A stretch of 6,124 nt of DNA from Actinomycetes bacterium (GTDB taxonomy: Bacteria; Actinomycetota; Actinomycetes; Actinomycetales; Cellulomonadaceae), in contig JAEXEM010000208.1 of the NCBI GenBank assembly GCA_023401045.1, positions 1 through 6,124 of the forward strand, read 5' to 3'. Under the pieces are notes generated by a model. It was not told the origin of the DNA, did no database searches, and saw nothing but the letters and a program-made list of their open reading frames with translations. A program made the position numbers and the translations under genes. Of this stretch, positions 1-6,047 are shown piece after piece. Numbering within the stretch: position 1 is the first letter of the stretch; every line of letters starts with the position of its first letter.

Positions 1-38
1 GGTTTCCCTGTGCCGACGCTCCCCGGGCTGGGGGGGCC

Positions 39-59
39 GGCCCGGCGCGGGGGCGGGCC
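39..59 (+). other. GC-rich leader hairpin upstream of permease operon
   Basis: The first 95 bases hold no convincing gene. The 39-44 arm (GGCCCG) pairs with 54-59 (CGGGCC) around a G-rich loop, inside a stretch from 21 to 68 that is almost pure G and C. It could be the tail of a terminator of an upstream gene, an attenuating leader structure, or only base composition. No -10/-35 pair or LacI-type operator palindrome is clear here, so the operon promoter probably lies to the left of the window. Confidence 0.3.
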
Positions 60-83
60 CACCGGGCCACCGATCCGCTCACG

Positions 84-89
84 AAGGAG
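84..89 (+). promoter_or_regulatory. Ribosome binding site of first permease
   Basis: AAGGAG sits 6 nt before the ATG at 96. It is a near-ideal Shine-Dalgarno and the strongest in the window, and it fixes the start of the first permease. The second permease has only a GGGAG inside the upstream gene and is probably translated by coupling, so this site may set expression of both. Confidence 0.85.
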
Positions 90-95
90 TGAGAC

Positions 96-1106
96 ATGAG
101 CGCTGCTCACGCGACGGGCGACGCACTCTCGACCGCGGTCGAGACACCCCCGGGCGGCACCCGCCCGACGACGGTCCTGCAGGAACCCGCCCCCCGCCCC
201 CGGAAGACCGGGTGGGGGCTCGCGCTGCGGCGCGACTGGGTCCTCTACGCCATGGCACTGGTCCCGGTGCTCTTCCTGCTCCTCTTCCGGTACGTGCCGA
301 TGGTCGGCAACGTCATCGCGTTCCGGCGGTTCCGACCCGGGGGGAGCATCTTCGGTGACGAGTGGGTCGGGACGCGCTACATCGAGCTGTTCCTCAACGA
401 CCCGAACTTCTGGAAGGTCTTCGCCAACACCGCCATCCTCGGCGGACTGACGCTGCTGTTCTGCTTCCCGCTGCCGATCGTCCTCGCGCTGCTGCTCAAC
501 GAGGTCCGCAAGAAGGCCTTCAAGCGCGTCGTGCAGTCGATCTCCTACCTGCCGCACTTCCTGTCGGTCGTCATCGTCGTCGGCATGGTCATGCAGCTGC
601 TCTCGCTGCAGGGCACGGTCAACCAGGTCATCGAGGCGCTCGGGGGCGAGGGCATCCCGTTCCTGCAACGCGCCGAGTGGTTCCGCACGGTCTACGTCGG
701 GTCCGAGGTCTGGCAGACCGTCGGGTGGGGCACGATCCTCTACCTCGCGGCGCTGACGACCGTCGACGCCTCCCTCTACGAGGCCGCCCGCATCGACGGC
801 GCGAACCGGTGGCGCCAGACGTGGCACGTCACCCTGCCGGGCATCCGCCCGACGATGGTGACCCTCCTCATCCTCAACATCGGCACGTTCCTCAACGTCG
901 GGTTCGAGAAGGTCCTGCTCCTGTACAACCCGCTGACGTACTCGACCGCCGACGTCGTCTCGACGTACCTGTACCGCGTCGGGCTGGTCGCCAACAACTT
1001 CAGCTACGCGACCGCGATCGGCCTCTTCCAGGCGATCATCGGCCTCGTCATGGTCCTCTCCGCGAACTTCATCTCGCGCCGAGTGGTGGGAGCAAGCCTG
1101 TGGTGA
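96..1106 (+). CDS. Carbohydrate ABC transporter permease, LplB type
   Basis: This is an inner-membrane subunit of a binding-protein-dependent sugar importer (MalF/LplB branch of the binding-protein-dependent permease family). The 336-residue protein begins with a Pro/Thr-rich cytoplasmic tail (about 1-40), followed by about six hydrophobic segments, near 48-66, 109-134, 152-170, 200-222, 255-280 and 305-328. The run SYLPHFLS at 150-157 is typical of LplB proteins. The EAA loop that docks on the ATPase is at about 229-248 (EAARIDGANRWRQ, then LPG). The length is normal for the family. The ATG at 96 is chosen because AAGGAG lies 6 nt upstream. Its stop overlaps the next permease, so the two are an operon and probably a heterodimer. 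The substrate cannot be read from the permease; relatives carry plant-polysaccharide oligosaccharides or complex glycans. The family call is firm and the substrate is unknown. Confidence 0.95.
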   Translation: MSAAHATGDALSTAVETPPGGTRPTTVLQEPAPRPRKTGWGLALRRDWVLYAMALVPVLFLLLFRYVPMVGNVIAFRRFRPGGSIFGDEWVGTRYIELFLNDPNFWKVFANTAILGGLTLLFCFPLPIVLALLLNEVRKKAFKRVVQSISYLPHFLSVVIVVGMVMQLLSLQGTVNQVIEALGGEGIPFLQRAEWFRTVYVGSEVWQTVGWGTILYLAALTTVDASLYEAARIDGANRWRQTWHVTLPGIRPTMVTLLILNIGTFLNVGFEKVLLLYNPLTYSTADVVSTYLYRVGLVANNFSYATAIGLFQAIIGLVMVLSANFISRRVVGASLW

Positions 1107-2035
1107 CCCAGAGTGCCCTCACGTCGTCCACCGGTACCGGCGGCGGCGTGTCCGTGGGCCCCCGCGACTCGCGCGGGTACAAGACGTTCACGTGGCTCAA
1201 CGGCTCGTTCCTCGTCGTGCTGTGCGGGTTCATGCTCTACCCGTTCGTCACCGTCCTCGCGCAGTCGTTCTCGAGCGCGGGTGCGGTCCGGGCCGGCCTC
1301 GTCAACGTGTGGCCGGTCGGCTTCAACCTCGACACGTACAAGGTCGTGTGGAACAACGACCTGTTCTGGTCCTCGTACCGGAACACGGTCGTCTACACGG
1401 TCGTCGGCACGACGATCGCCATGGTGCTGACGACGCTCTTCGCGTTCGTCCTCGCCAAGCACCACCTGCGTGGGCGCAAGGCGCTCATCGGCATCGCCGT
1501 GTTCACGATGTTCTTCAACGGTGGCCTCATCCCCAACTACGTGCTCATCCAGACCCTCGGGATGAAGAACACGATGTGGGCGGTCGTGCTGCCGGGCGCC
1601 ATCTCGGTGTTCAACCTGCTCGTCATGAAGTCGTTCTTCGAGAACCAGCCCAAGGAGCTCGAGGAGGCCGCGCAGATCGACGGGCTCGGCTGGTGGGGGA
1701 TCTTCCGCCGCATCGTGCTGCCGCTGTCGAAGGCCGTGCTCGCGACGATGGTCCTGTTCTACTCGGTGGCCATCTGGAACGACTGGTTCGCGGCGTTCCT
1801 CTACCTCGACAAGCAGGAGCTCTTCCCCGTCACCCTCTACCTGCGCAACATGATCGCGGGGGCGTCGTCGGCGGCCTCGCAGGGGGCGGCGGCCGCGGGG
1901 TCGTCGAAGGAGGCGATCTCGGCGAACATCCAGGCGGTGACGATGATCCTCACGATCATCCCGATCCTCTGCGTGTACCCGTTCGTCCAGCGCTACTTCG
2001 TGTCGGGCGTCATGCTCGGCTCGGTCAAGGGCTGA
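1103..2035 (+). CDS. Carbohydrate ABC transporter permease, YtcP/LplC type
   Basis: This is the second membrane subunit of the importer (MalG/YtcP branch), about 310 residues. Hydrophobic segments lie near 36-56, 95-118, 128-150, 155-175, 208-228 and 276-298. Family marks are FFNGGLIPNY in the middle, the EAA loop EEAAQIDGLGWW at 187-198 followed by RRIVLPLSK, and the C-terminus GVMLGSVKG. I chose GTG at 1103 because its GTGA overlaps the stop of the first permease by 4 nt, which suggests translational coupling. GTG at 1100 is equally possible, since GGGAG at 1088-1092 lies 7 nt before it. Residues 254-273 are an Ala/Ser/Gly-rich stretch in the extracytoplasmic loop before the last helix, where the family varies. 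A strong hairpin follows the stop. No ATPase or binding-protein gene follows, so the partners must be encoded elsewhere. Confidence 0.94.
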   Translation: MTQSALTSSTGTGGGVSVGPRDSRGYKTFTWLNGSFLVVLCGFMLYPFVTVLAQSFSSAGAVRAGLVNVWPVGFNLDTYKVVWNNDLFWSSYRNTVVYTVVGTTIAMVLTTLFAFVLAKHHLRGRKALIGIAVFTMFFNGGLIPNYVLIQTLGMKNTMWAVVLPGAISVFNLLVMKSFFENQPKELEEAAQIDGLGWWGIFRRIVLPLSKAVLATMVLFYSVAIWNDWFAAFLYLDKQELFPVTLYLRNMIAGASSAASQGAAAAGSSKEAISANIQAVTMILTIIPILCVYPFVQRYFVSGVMLGSVKG

Positions 2036-2107
2036 CGCGCGGCGTCAGGACCCGGCGCCCGGGTGCTCGACCTCCAGAGGCCGAGCACCCGGGCGCTCGT
2101 GCGTCAG
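2032..2107. terminator. Bidirectional terminator between convergent genes
   Basis: A perfect 15-bp inverted repeat, 2055-2069 (GCGCCCGGGTGCTCG) and 2082-2096, encloses 12 nt, of which 2071-2073 and 2078-2080 can pair further. It lies between the stops of the YtcP-type permease (+) and the pirin gene (-). There is no T-tract on either strand, as is common for actinobacterial terminators. Outside it, CTGACGC at 2032-2038 can pair either with GCGTCAG at 2042-2048 (3-nt loop) or with the second copy at 2101-2107, which would extend the large stem. Both convergent stop codons lie inside these 7-mers. Confidence 0.8.
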
Positions 2108-3093
2108 CGCTCGCGTGGGCGCAGACGGACGTTCGGCAGCTCGGGCGCGGGCAGTGCTGCACCGCCGTAGCCGTGCACCTCGCCGAACCGGCCGAGGCCC
2201 TCGGGGTCCCCGCCGATCGCGGCCTGCCACTGGGCGCGCGCCTGCACGACCTCATCGTGCGTGCGGCCGACGAAGTTCCACCACATGAGGACGGGCTCGG
2301 TGAACGGCTCACCGCCGACGAGCACCGCGCGCACCGGGGCGTCGCCCGCCTCGAGGACGAGCTCGTCGCGCCCCGGCGGGGCGTAGGCCAGCCAGGACCG
2401 CTCGACCTCGTGGCCCTCGAACCGCAGCGGCCCCGCGTCGACGAGGACGCCGTGCTCGAACGCCGCGTCGACGGGCAGCCGGACCCGCGCCCCGGGCGGC
2501 AGGTCGAGCTGCGCGGCGACGAGCGGTGAGAACGCGCGGGCGGGTGACGCCACGCCCCGCAGCCGGCCCATGAAGACCTGGACCACGGCCCCGTCGACCT
2601 CCACGCGCGGCACGTCCGCGACGTGGTCGAACGCCCGCTCGCCGTCGCGCGCCGAGCCCGGCAGCGCGGTCCACAGCTGGACGCCGTGCAGGCGTGGTGC
2701 GTCGGGGAAGAGCGTGGGCGTGCTCTCCTCGGAGTGGCAGATGCCCCGGCCGGCGGTCATGAGGTTGAGCTCGCCCGGGCGCACGACCTGCTCCGAGCCG
2801 AGTGCGTCACGGTGCAGCACCGCGCCCTCGAACAGCCAGGTGACCGTCTGCAGCCCGGTGTGCGGATGGGGCGGCACGTCCATGCCACCGGTGGCGGCGA
2901 CGTCGTCCGGGCCGTAGTGGTCGGCGAAGCAGAACGGGCCGACGAGCGAGCGTGCCCGCGACGGCAGCGTGCGGCGCACCGTCATCGCCCGCGGCCCACC
3001 GAGCGGCACGTCGCGCGGCTCGACGAGCTCGACGTCCGCGGCCGGGCCGGCGACGCAGACCTGCTCGGACGGGGACGGCTCGAGGTTCGTCAC
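2104..3093 (-). CDS. Pirin family protein (bicupin, metal-binding)
   Basis: Pirins are cytoplasmic two-domain cupins that bind one metal, usually iron, in the N-terminal domain. Some have quercetin 2,3-dioxygenase activity and others act as redox-sensing partner proteins. In this 329-residue protein the metal ligands are all present: H76 and H78 in PPHPHTG, and H120 and E122 in TAGRGICHSEE. The cupin continues with GVQLWTALP, and the C-terminal pirin domain contains GEPFTEPVLMWWNFVGRT, a typical pirin_C motif. GTG at 3093 is chosen because the protein then begins MTNLEPSPSEQVC, as related actinobacterial pirins do. The frame is open further upstream, but that part is Arg-rich and unlike pirin. 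There is no Shine-Dalgarno before it, and a TAGCCT lies 7 nt upstream, so it may be leaderless. An internal ATG at residue 37 would remove the first conserved strand. The gene is monocistronic and divergent from the DHFR-like gene. Its actual substrate is unknown. Confidence 0.93.
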   Translation of the reverse strand: MTNLEPSPSEQVCVAGPAADVELVEPRDVPLGGPRAMTVRRTLPSRARSLVGPFCFADHYGPDDVAATGGMDVPPHPHTGLQTVTWLFEGAVLHRDALGSEQVVRPGELNLMTAGRGICHSEESTPTLFPDAPRLHGVQLWTALPGSARDGERAFDHVADVPRVEVDGAVVQVFMGRLRGVASPARAFSPLVAAQLDLPPGARVRLPVDAAFEHGVLVDAGPLRFEGHEVERSWLAYAPPGRDELVLEAGDAPVRAVLVGGEPFTEPVLMWWNFVGRTHDEVVQARAQWQAAIGGDPEGLGRFGEVHGYGGAALPAPELPNVRLRPRER

Positions 3094-3100
3094 GCCGGTC

Positions 3101-3106
3101 AGGCTA
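3101..3106 (-). promoter_or_regulatory. Possible -10 element for pirin gene (leaderless)
   Basis: On the minus strand TAGCCT matches the actinobacterial TANNNT -10 pattern and ends 7 nt before the GTG start of the pirin gene. Transcription would then begin at or next to the start codon, which agrees with the absence of a Shine-Dalgarno. No good -35 hexamer stands out 16-19 nt further upstream, so the call rests on spacing alone. Confidence 0.35.
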
Positions 3107-3118
3107 CGCGCGCGGCGG

Positions 3119-3168
3119 CAGACCCGGGACGGCCGACCCCGATGAGAAAGCCCGGCGGGCCGGGTCTG
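3119..3168. promoter_or_regulatory. Inverted repeat in divergent intergenic region
   Basis: CAGACCCGG at 3119-3127 and CCGGGTCTG at 3160-3168 form a perfect 9-bp inverted repeat separated by 32 nt. It lies between two divergent starts, where it could be a split operator for a regulator acting on both genes. The 41-nt centre-to-centre distance is near four helical turns, so both arms could face the same side of the DNA. A chance GC-rich match is possible, though the AGA/TCT bases make it less trivial. Confidence 0.35.
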
Positions 3169-3182
3169 ACCGTCGAGAACCC

Positions 3183-3198
3183 GCACCCAGGCGGGTGC
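3183..3198 (+). other. Small leader hairpin before DHFR-like gene
   Basis: GCACCC at 3183-3188 and GGGTGC at 3193-3198 form a 6-bp stem with a 4-nt loop. It ends 10 nt before the AGGA ribosome binding site (3209-3212) and would be in the 5' untranslated RNA if transcription starts upstream. It is too small to call a riboswitch and has no T-tract. Confidence 0.3.
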
Positions 3199-3218
3199 CG
3201 ACCACGAGAGGACCCTCC

Positions 3219-3827
3219 ATGGCGAAGGTCGTGTCCACCCTGTTCATCTCCCTCGACGGCGTCGCCGAGGTCGACCCGGCGTGGCACTTCCCGTACTTCG
3301 ACGAGCGCATGGGTGCCGTCGTCGACGAGGACTACACCGACGTCGACGTGCTCGTCCTCGGCCGGGTCACCTACGACTCGTTCGCCGGGGCGTGGCCCGA
3401 CCGGGAGCAGGCCGGCGGTGAGGACGCGGCGTTCGCCGCGCAGCTCGGCGACGTCCGCAAGGTCGTCGCGACCCGCGGTGACCAGGACCTCGGGTGGCGC
3501 AACGTCGAGCGGACCGCGGACGTCGTCGCGACGGTCCAGGCGCTCAAGGACGACCCGGCGGTCGGCAGGATCCTCCTCGCGGGGTCCATCTCGATCGTCC
3601 GGCAGCTCCTCGCGGCGGGGCTGCTCGACGAGCTCAGCCTGCTCGTCCACCCCGTCGCCGCCCGCTCCGGCGAGCGGCTGTTCGGGGAGGCGGACACCGT
3701 CCAGCCGCTCGCGCTGCTGCGCTCCGAGGCACTGCCGACCGGGGTGATGCACCTCGTCTACGCGCCGGCCGAGCTGCCGAACGCGAACACGTACGACGAC
3801 GCCATGGAGAACCTCGCCGACGCGTGA
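3219..3827 (+). CDS. Dihydrofolate reductase family protein (RibD C-terminal type)
   Basis: This is a 202-residue cytoplasmic protein of the DHFR-like/RibD C-terminal fold, predicted to be an NADPH-dependent reductase. Visible family blocks are STLFISLDGVAE at 6-17 (the YpfD/YwjB-type opening), VLVLGRVTYDSFAGAWP at 44-60, and ILLAGSISIVRQLLAAGL at 118-135, a nucleotide-binding G-S motif. It ends with DELSLLVHPVAARSGERLF at 137-155. Length fits the small stand-alone group. These proteins are usually not the housekeeping folate enzyme, and most have no known substrate. ATG at 3219 is supported by AGGA (3209-3212) 6 nt upstream; the open frame to its left is Arg/Pro-rich and lies over the divergent promoter region. 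It is divergent from the pirin gene and convergent with the glycosyltransferase. The fold is confident and the function is not. Confidence 0.93.
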   Translation: MAKVVSTLFISLDGVAEVDPAWHFPYFDERMGAVVDEDYTDVDVLVLGRVTYDSFAGAWPDREQAGGEDAAFAAQLGDVRKVVATRGDQDLGWRNVERTADVVATVQALKDDPAVGRILLAGSISIVRQLLAAGLLDELSLLVHPVAARSGERLFGEADTVQPLALLRSEALPTGVMHLVYAPAELPNANTYDDAMENLADA

Positions 3828-3834
3828 GCCGGGC

Positions 3835-3868
3835 ACCCGGGCCGGCCGGGTCCACGGCACGCGCTGCC
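3835..3868. terminator. Possible terminator between convergent genes
   Basis: The 52-nt spacer between the stops of the DHFR-like gene (+) and the glycosyltransferase (-) holds two short hairpins: ACCCGG (3835-3840) with CCGGGT (3846-3851), 5-nt loop, and GGCA (3856-3859) with TGCC (3865-3868), 5-nt loop. It is much weaker than the hairpin at 2055-2096 and has no T-tract. Its position is the main support. Confidence 0.4.
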
Positions 3869-3879
3869 GGGCGGCCCCG

Positions 3880-4581
3880 TCAGGTCGTGAGGAGCGTCGC
3901 GCGCAGGTGGCCCGCGTACCCGCCGGGCGTGCGCCCGACCGGCCGGCCGGACGTGAGGACGTCGACCGCGTCCGACGCGACGAAGCGTGCCCCGGACGCG
4001 CGGAGGCGCCCGACGAGGTCGACGTCCTCGTGCTCCGGCATGGGCAGGAACCCGCCCGCACGCAGGTACGCCGACGCCCGCACGCCGAGGTTCGCGCCGT
4101 GCACGTGACCGTTCGGACGTCCGGGCACGTGGGTGGCCCGCCACGTCGTCCACTGCGCGTCGGTGAGGTCGGCTGGGTCGGGGTGTACGGTGCCGACGAC
4201 GACGTCCGCCCCGGCGTCGGCCAGGCGCACGTGCTCGACCAGCCAGTCGGCGCGCACCTCGCTGTCGGCGTCCGTGCAGGCCAGCCACGTGCGGTCCGGG
4301 GTGCAGGGCGCGGCTGCGAGCGCCGTCGCGACGCCGGTCTGCCGGGCGACGCCGACGTCCCCGGCTCCCGTCTCCACGACCCGCACCTGCGGGAAGCCTG
4401 CCGCCACCGCCGCGCTGCCGTCGGTGCAGGCGTCGAGCACGACGACGAGGTCGACGGTCACCTCGCCGGTCGCGGCGAGAAGCGCCCGTGCGGTGACGAG
4501 CGAGGCGAGGCAGCGGCCGAGCAGCAGCTCCTCGTCGCGCGCGGGGACGACGACCGCGACGTGGCCGACCGGTGCCGTCAC
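3880..4581 (-). CDS. Glycosyltransferase family 2 protein
   Basis: The 233-residue soluble GT-A-fold glycosyltransferase would transfer a sugar from a nucleotide-sugar donor. GT2 marks in order: VAVVVPARDEE at 8-18, VVVLDACTDGS at 46-56, GVARQTG at 77-83, the metal/nucleotide DxD motif as D104-A-D106 in TDADSEV, HGANLGVRASAY at 161-172, and the EHEDVDL block at 183-189 that usually carries the catalytic base. There is no membrane segment or signal peptide, so it acts in the cytoplasm or at the inner membrane surface. GTG at 4581 is chosen because its GTGA overlaps the stop of the deacetylase/methyltransferase gene by 4 nt. A GTG at 4626 would add 15 poorly conserved residues and a 49-nt overlap. 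It is the last visible gene of the operon. Donor and acceptor are unknown; the upstream partner suggests the product is deacetylated or methylated. Confidence 0.93.
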   Translation of the reverse strand: MTAPVGHVAVVVPARDEELLLGRCLASLVTARALLAATGEVTVDLVVVLDACTDGSAAVAAGFPQVRVVETGAGDVGVARQTGVATALAAAPCTPDRTWLACTDADSEVRADWLVEHVRLADAGADVVVGTVHPDPADLTDAQWTTWRATHVPGRPNGHVHGANLGVRASAYLRAGGFLPMPEHEDVDLVGRLRASGARFVASDAVDVLTSGRPVGRTPGGYAGHLRATLLTT

Positions 4582-6047
4582 CGCAGCCCCGTCCGCTCCG
4601 CCACGGAGCGCGCGTCGCGACTCCACACGTCGAGGAGCACGTCGCCCTCACGGTGCTCGACGAGCCGCACGAACCCCGCCGCACGCGCCGCGTCGGCGAG
4701 GGCGGCGTGCACGGCGTCGCCGGGCAGCGGGTAGTCCGTCACCTCGTGCCGCCAGTGGCAGGCGAGCAGGCTGCCCCCGGCGGCGACGCGCGCGAGGAGG
4801 CCCGGCAGCGCCGCCGTGAGGTCGTCGGCCCCGAGGTAGTACCCGACCTCCGAGAGGACGACGAGGTCGAACCCGCCCTCGGGCAGTGCGTCCTCCCCGG
4901 TGCCGCCGAGCGCACCGCGGACCACCTCGACGTGCAGGAGGTCCGCCAGCCGCGCGCGGGCCCGCTCGAGCGCCGCGGCGGCGACGTCCGTGGCGACGAG
5001 GGTGTCGCAGCGCTCGGCGAGCTCGGTGGTGAGCACGCCGATCGAGCACCCGACCTCCAGGGCCCGCCGGTAGCGGGCGTCGGGCAGCGCCGCCAGCGTG
5101 AGGGCGCGCTTGCGGGCCTCGTACCAGCGGTCGGTGAAGCCCCACGGGTCCTCGCGGCGCGCGTAGGTCGCGTCGAAGTACGCGGGCGGCAGGGACGCGG
5201 CCGCCGGCGATGCAGCCGGCTCGTCGCCGCCGGGCTCGTGGGTCTCGGGCTCGTGGGCGCCGGGCGCAGCGGTGGTCGAGGCACCGGGGGTCCGGCGCTC
5301 GTGGACGACGAAGGGCTCGACGTCCCGGTCGAACGTCCGCAGGAACCTCGGGTGGAGGACCGGAGCGTCCGCGGGGTCGGGCGACATCGGCTGCACCTGC
5401 GACGCGTGCGCCGCGGTCGCCCGCAGCTTGCGCAGCGCGGCCCCCGGCGACAACGGCAGCACCCGCAGGGACGACCACGGGACCGCGGGGTGGTCCGGGG
5501 TCGCCCAGTGCCACAGCCACAGCGGCGCCTCGACGAGCGTGCAGCCGAGCTCATCGGCCAGCCCGGCGCACACCTCCCCGAGGACGCGGTGGTCGCGGTG
5601 CGCGTCGCCGCGCCACGTCGTCACGAGCGTGCGCACCGGCGGCCCGTCGCCGAGGACGCGGCGCACGTCCGCCGCGAGCCGGTCGCGCACCTCCCGGAGC
5701 CCGCCGTCGGGGTGCCCGAGGAGGACCGGCACCGAGCCGGGGGAGAGCGTCGCGACCGCCCGTCGCACCTCGTCGGCGCGCAGGCGGACGAGCTCGGCGG
5801 GCGTGAGGGTGGGCGAACCGGGGTGGGAGCCGGCGCCGTCCGTGGCGACGACGACCTGCGCCGGACGTCCCGCGGCGGCGAGCTCGGCGAGCAGACCGCC
5901 GGCGGCGAGGGTCTCGTCGTCCGGGTGGGCGACGACGACGACCGTGCGGCCTTCGGGCAGCGGCCACGCCGGGAGCGCCGCGAACGGCTCGTCCCACACG
6001 TGCGGCGGGGTGCCCGGGGCGCGCCCGTCGAACCGCACGCCCGTCAC
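4578..6047 (-). CDS. PIG-L deacetylase / NodS-like SAM methyltransferase fusion
   Basis: This is a 489-residue two-domain enzyme. The N-terminal part (about 30-250) is a PIG-L/LmbE zinc N-deacetylase: AHPDDE at 40-45 (expected zinc ligands H41 and D44, base D43), LRADEVRRA at 89-97, and GDAHRDH at 147-153 supplying H150 and H153. Family members remove N-acetyl groups from GlcNAc-type glycans (PIG-L, MshB, BshB). A low-complexity linker at about 252-286, rich in Pro, Ala and His-Glu-Pro, leads to a class I SAM methyltransferase like NodS. That domain shows YFDATYARREDPWGF at 290-304, the SAM loop EVGCSIG at 331-337, the ribose-binding acid D354 and FDLVVLSEVGYYL at 393-405. GTG at 6047 overlaps the upstream stop by 4 nt (GTGA); GTG at 6050 is the alternative. 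Its own stop overlaps the GT2 start the same way. Both active sites look intact. Likely one protein performs deacetylation and N- or O-methylation of a sugar; the substrate is unknown. Confidence 0.93.
   Translation of the reverse strand: MTGVRFDGRAPGTPPHVWDEPFAALPAWPLPEGRTVVVVAHPDDETLAAGGLLAELAAAGRPAQVVVATDGAGSHPGSPTLTPAELVRLRADEVRRAVATLSPGSVPVLLGHPDGGLREVRDRLAADVRRVLGDGPPVRTLVTTWRGDAHRDHRVLGEVCAGLADELGCTLVEAPLWLWHWATPDHPAVPWSSLRVLPLSPGAALRKLRATAAHASQVQPMSPDPADAPVLHPRFLRTFDRDVEPFVVHERRTPGASTTAAPGAHEPETHEPGGDEPAASPAAASLPPAYFDATYARREDPWGFTDRWYEARKRALTLAALPDARYRRALEVGCSIGVLTTELAERCDTLVATDVAAAALERARARLADLLHVEVVRGALGGTGEDALPEGGFDLVVLSEVGYYLGADDLTAALPGLLARVAAGGSLLACHWRHEVTDYPLPGDAVHAALADAARAAGFVRLVEHREGDVLLDVWSRDARSVAERTGLR
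5231..5260 (-). repeat. 15-nt tandem repeat in interdomain linker
   Basis: Two adjacent 15-nt units, 5231-5245 and 5246-5260, match at 13 of 15 positions (shared plus-strand start CGGGCTCGTGGG). On the coding strand they encode AHEPE and THEPG, followed by a related GDEP. They lie in the linker joining the deacetylase and methyltransferase domains, so copy number can vary in frame and change linker length without touching either active site. Confidence 0.7.

Noticed and set aside
1..99. Plus-strand frame open from the left edge, ending in a TGA overlapping the permease ATG (ATGA)
   Set aside because: It translates to Gly/Pro/Arg-rich sequence with no resemblance to a binding-protein C-terminus, and the GC hairpin plus strong Shine-Dalgarno suggest a noncoding leader. 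The ATGA overlap is noted in case upstream sequence supports a gene.
362..1102. Extension of the second permease frame far to the left, inside the first permease
   Set aside because: The extra 247 residues are Arg/Pro/His-rich without membrane segments, while the first permease reads well in its own frame. The homology begins after the GTG at 1103.
2623..3747. Long plus-strand open frame of 374 codons across the pirin gene and into the DHFR-like gene
   Set aside because: Low-complexity Arg/Ser/Pro translation crossing two real genes and the divergent promoter region; a shadow of GC-rich codon use.
3099..4061. Long minus-strand open frame of 320 codons antisense to the DHFR-like gene
   Set aside because: It is Arg/Pro/Gly-rich with no recognisable motif and lies over a gene with clear family blocks. 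Long open antisense frames are expected at this GC content.
4582..4626. Earlier GTG start for the glycosyltransferase at 4626
   Set aside because: It would overlap the upstream gene by 49 nt and add residues with no GT2 similarity; the GTGA overlap at 4581 is the simpler start.
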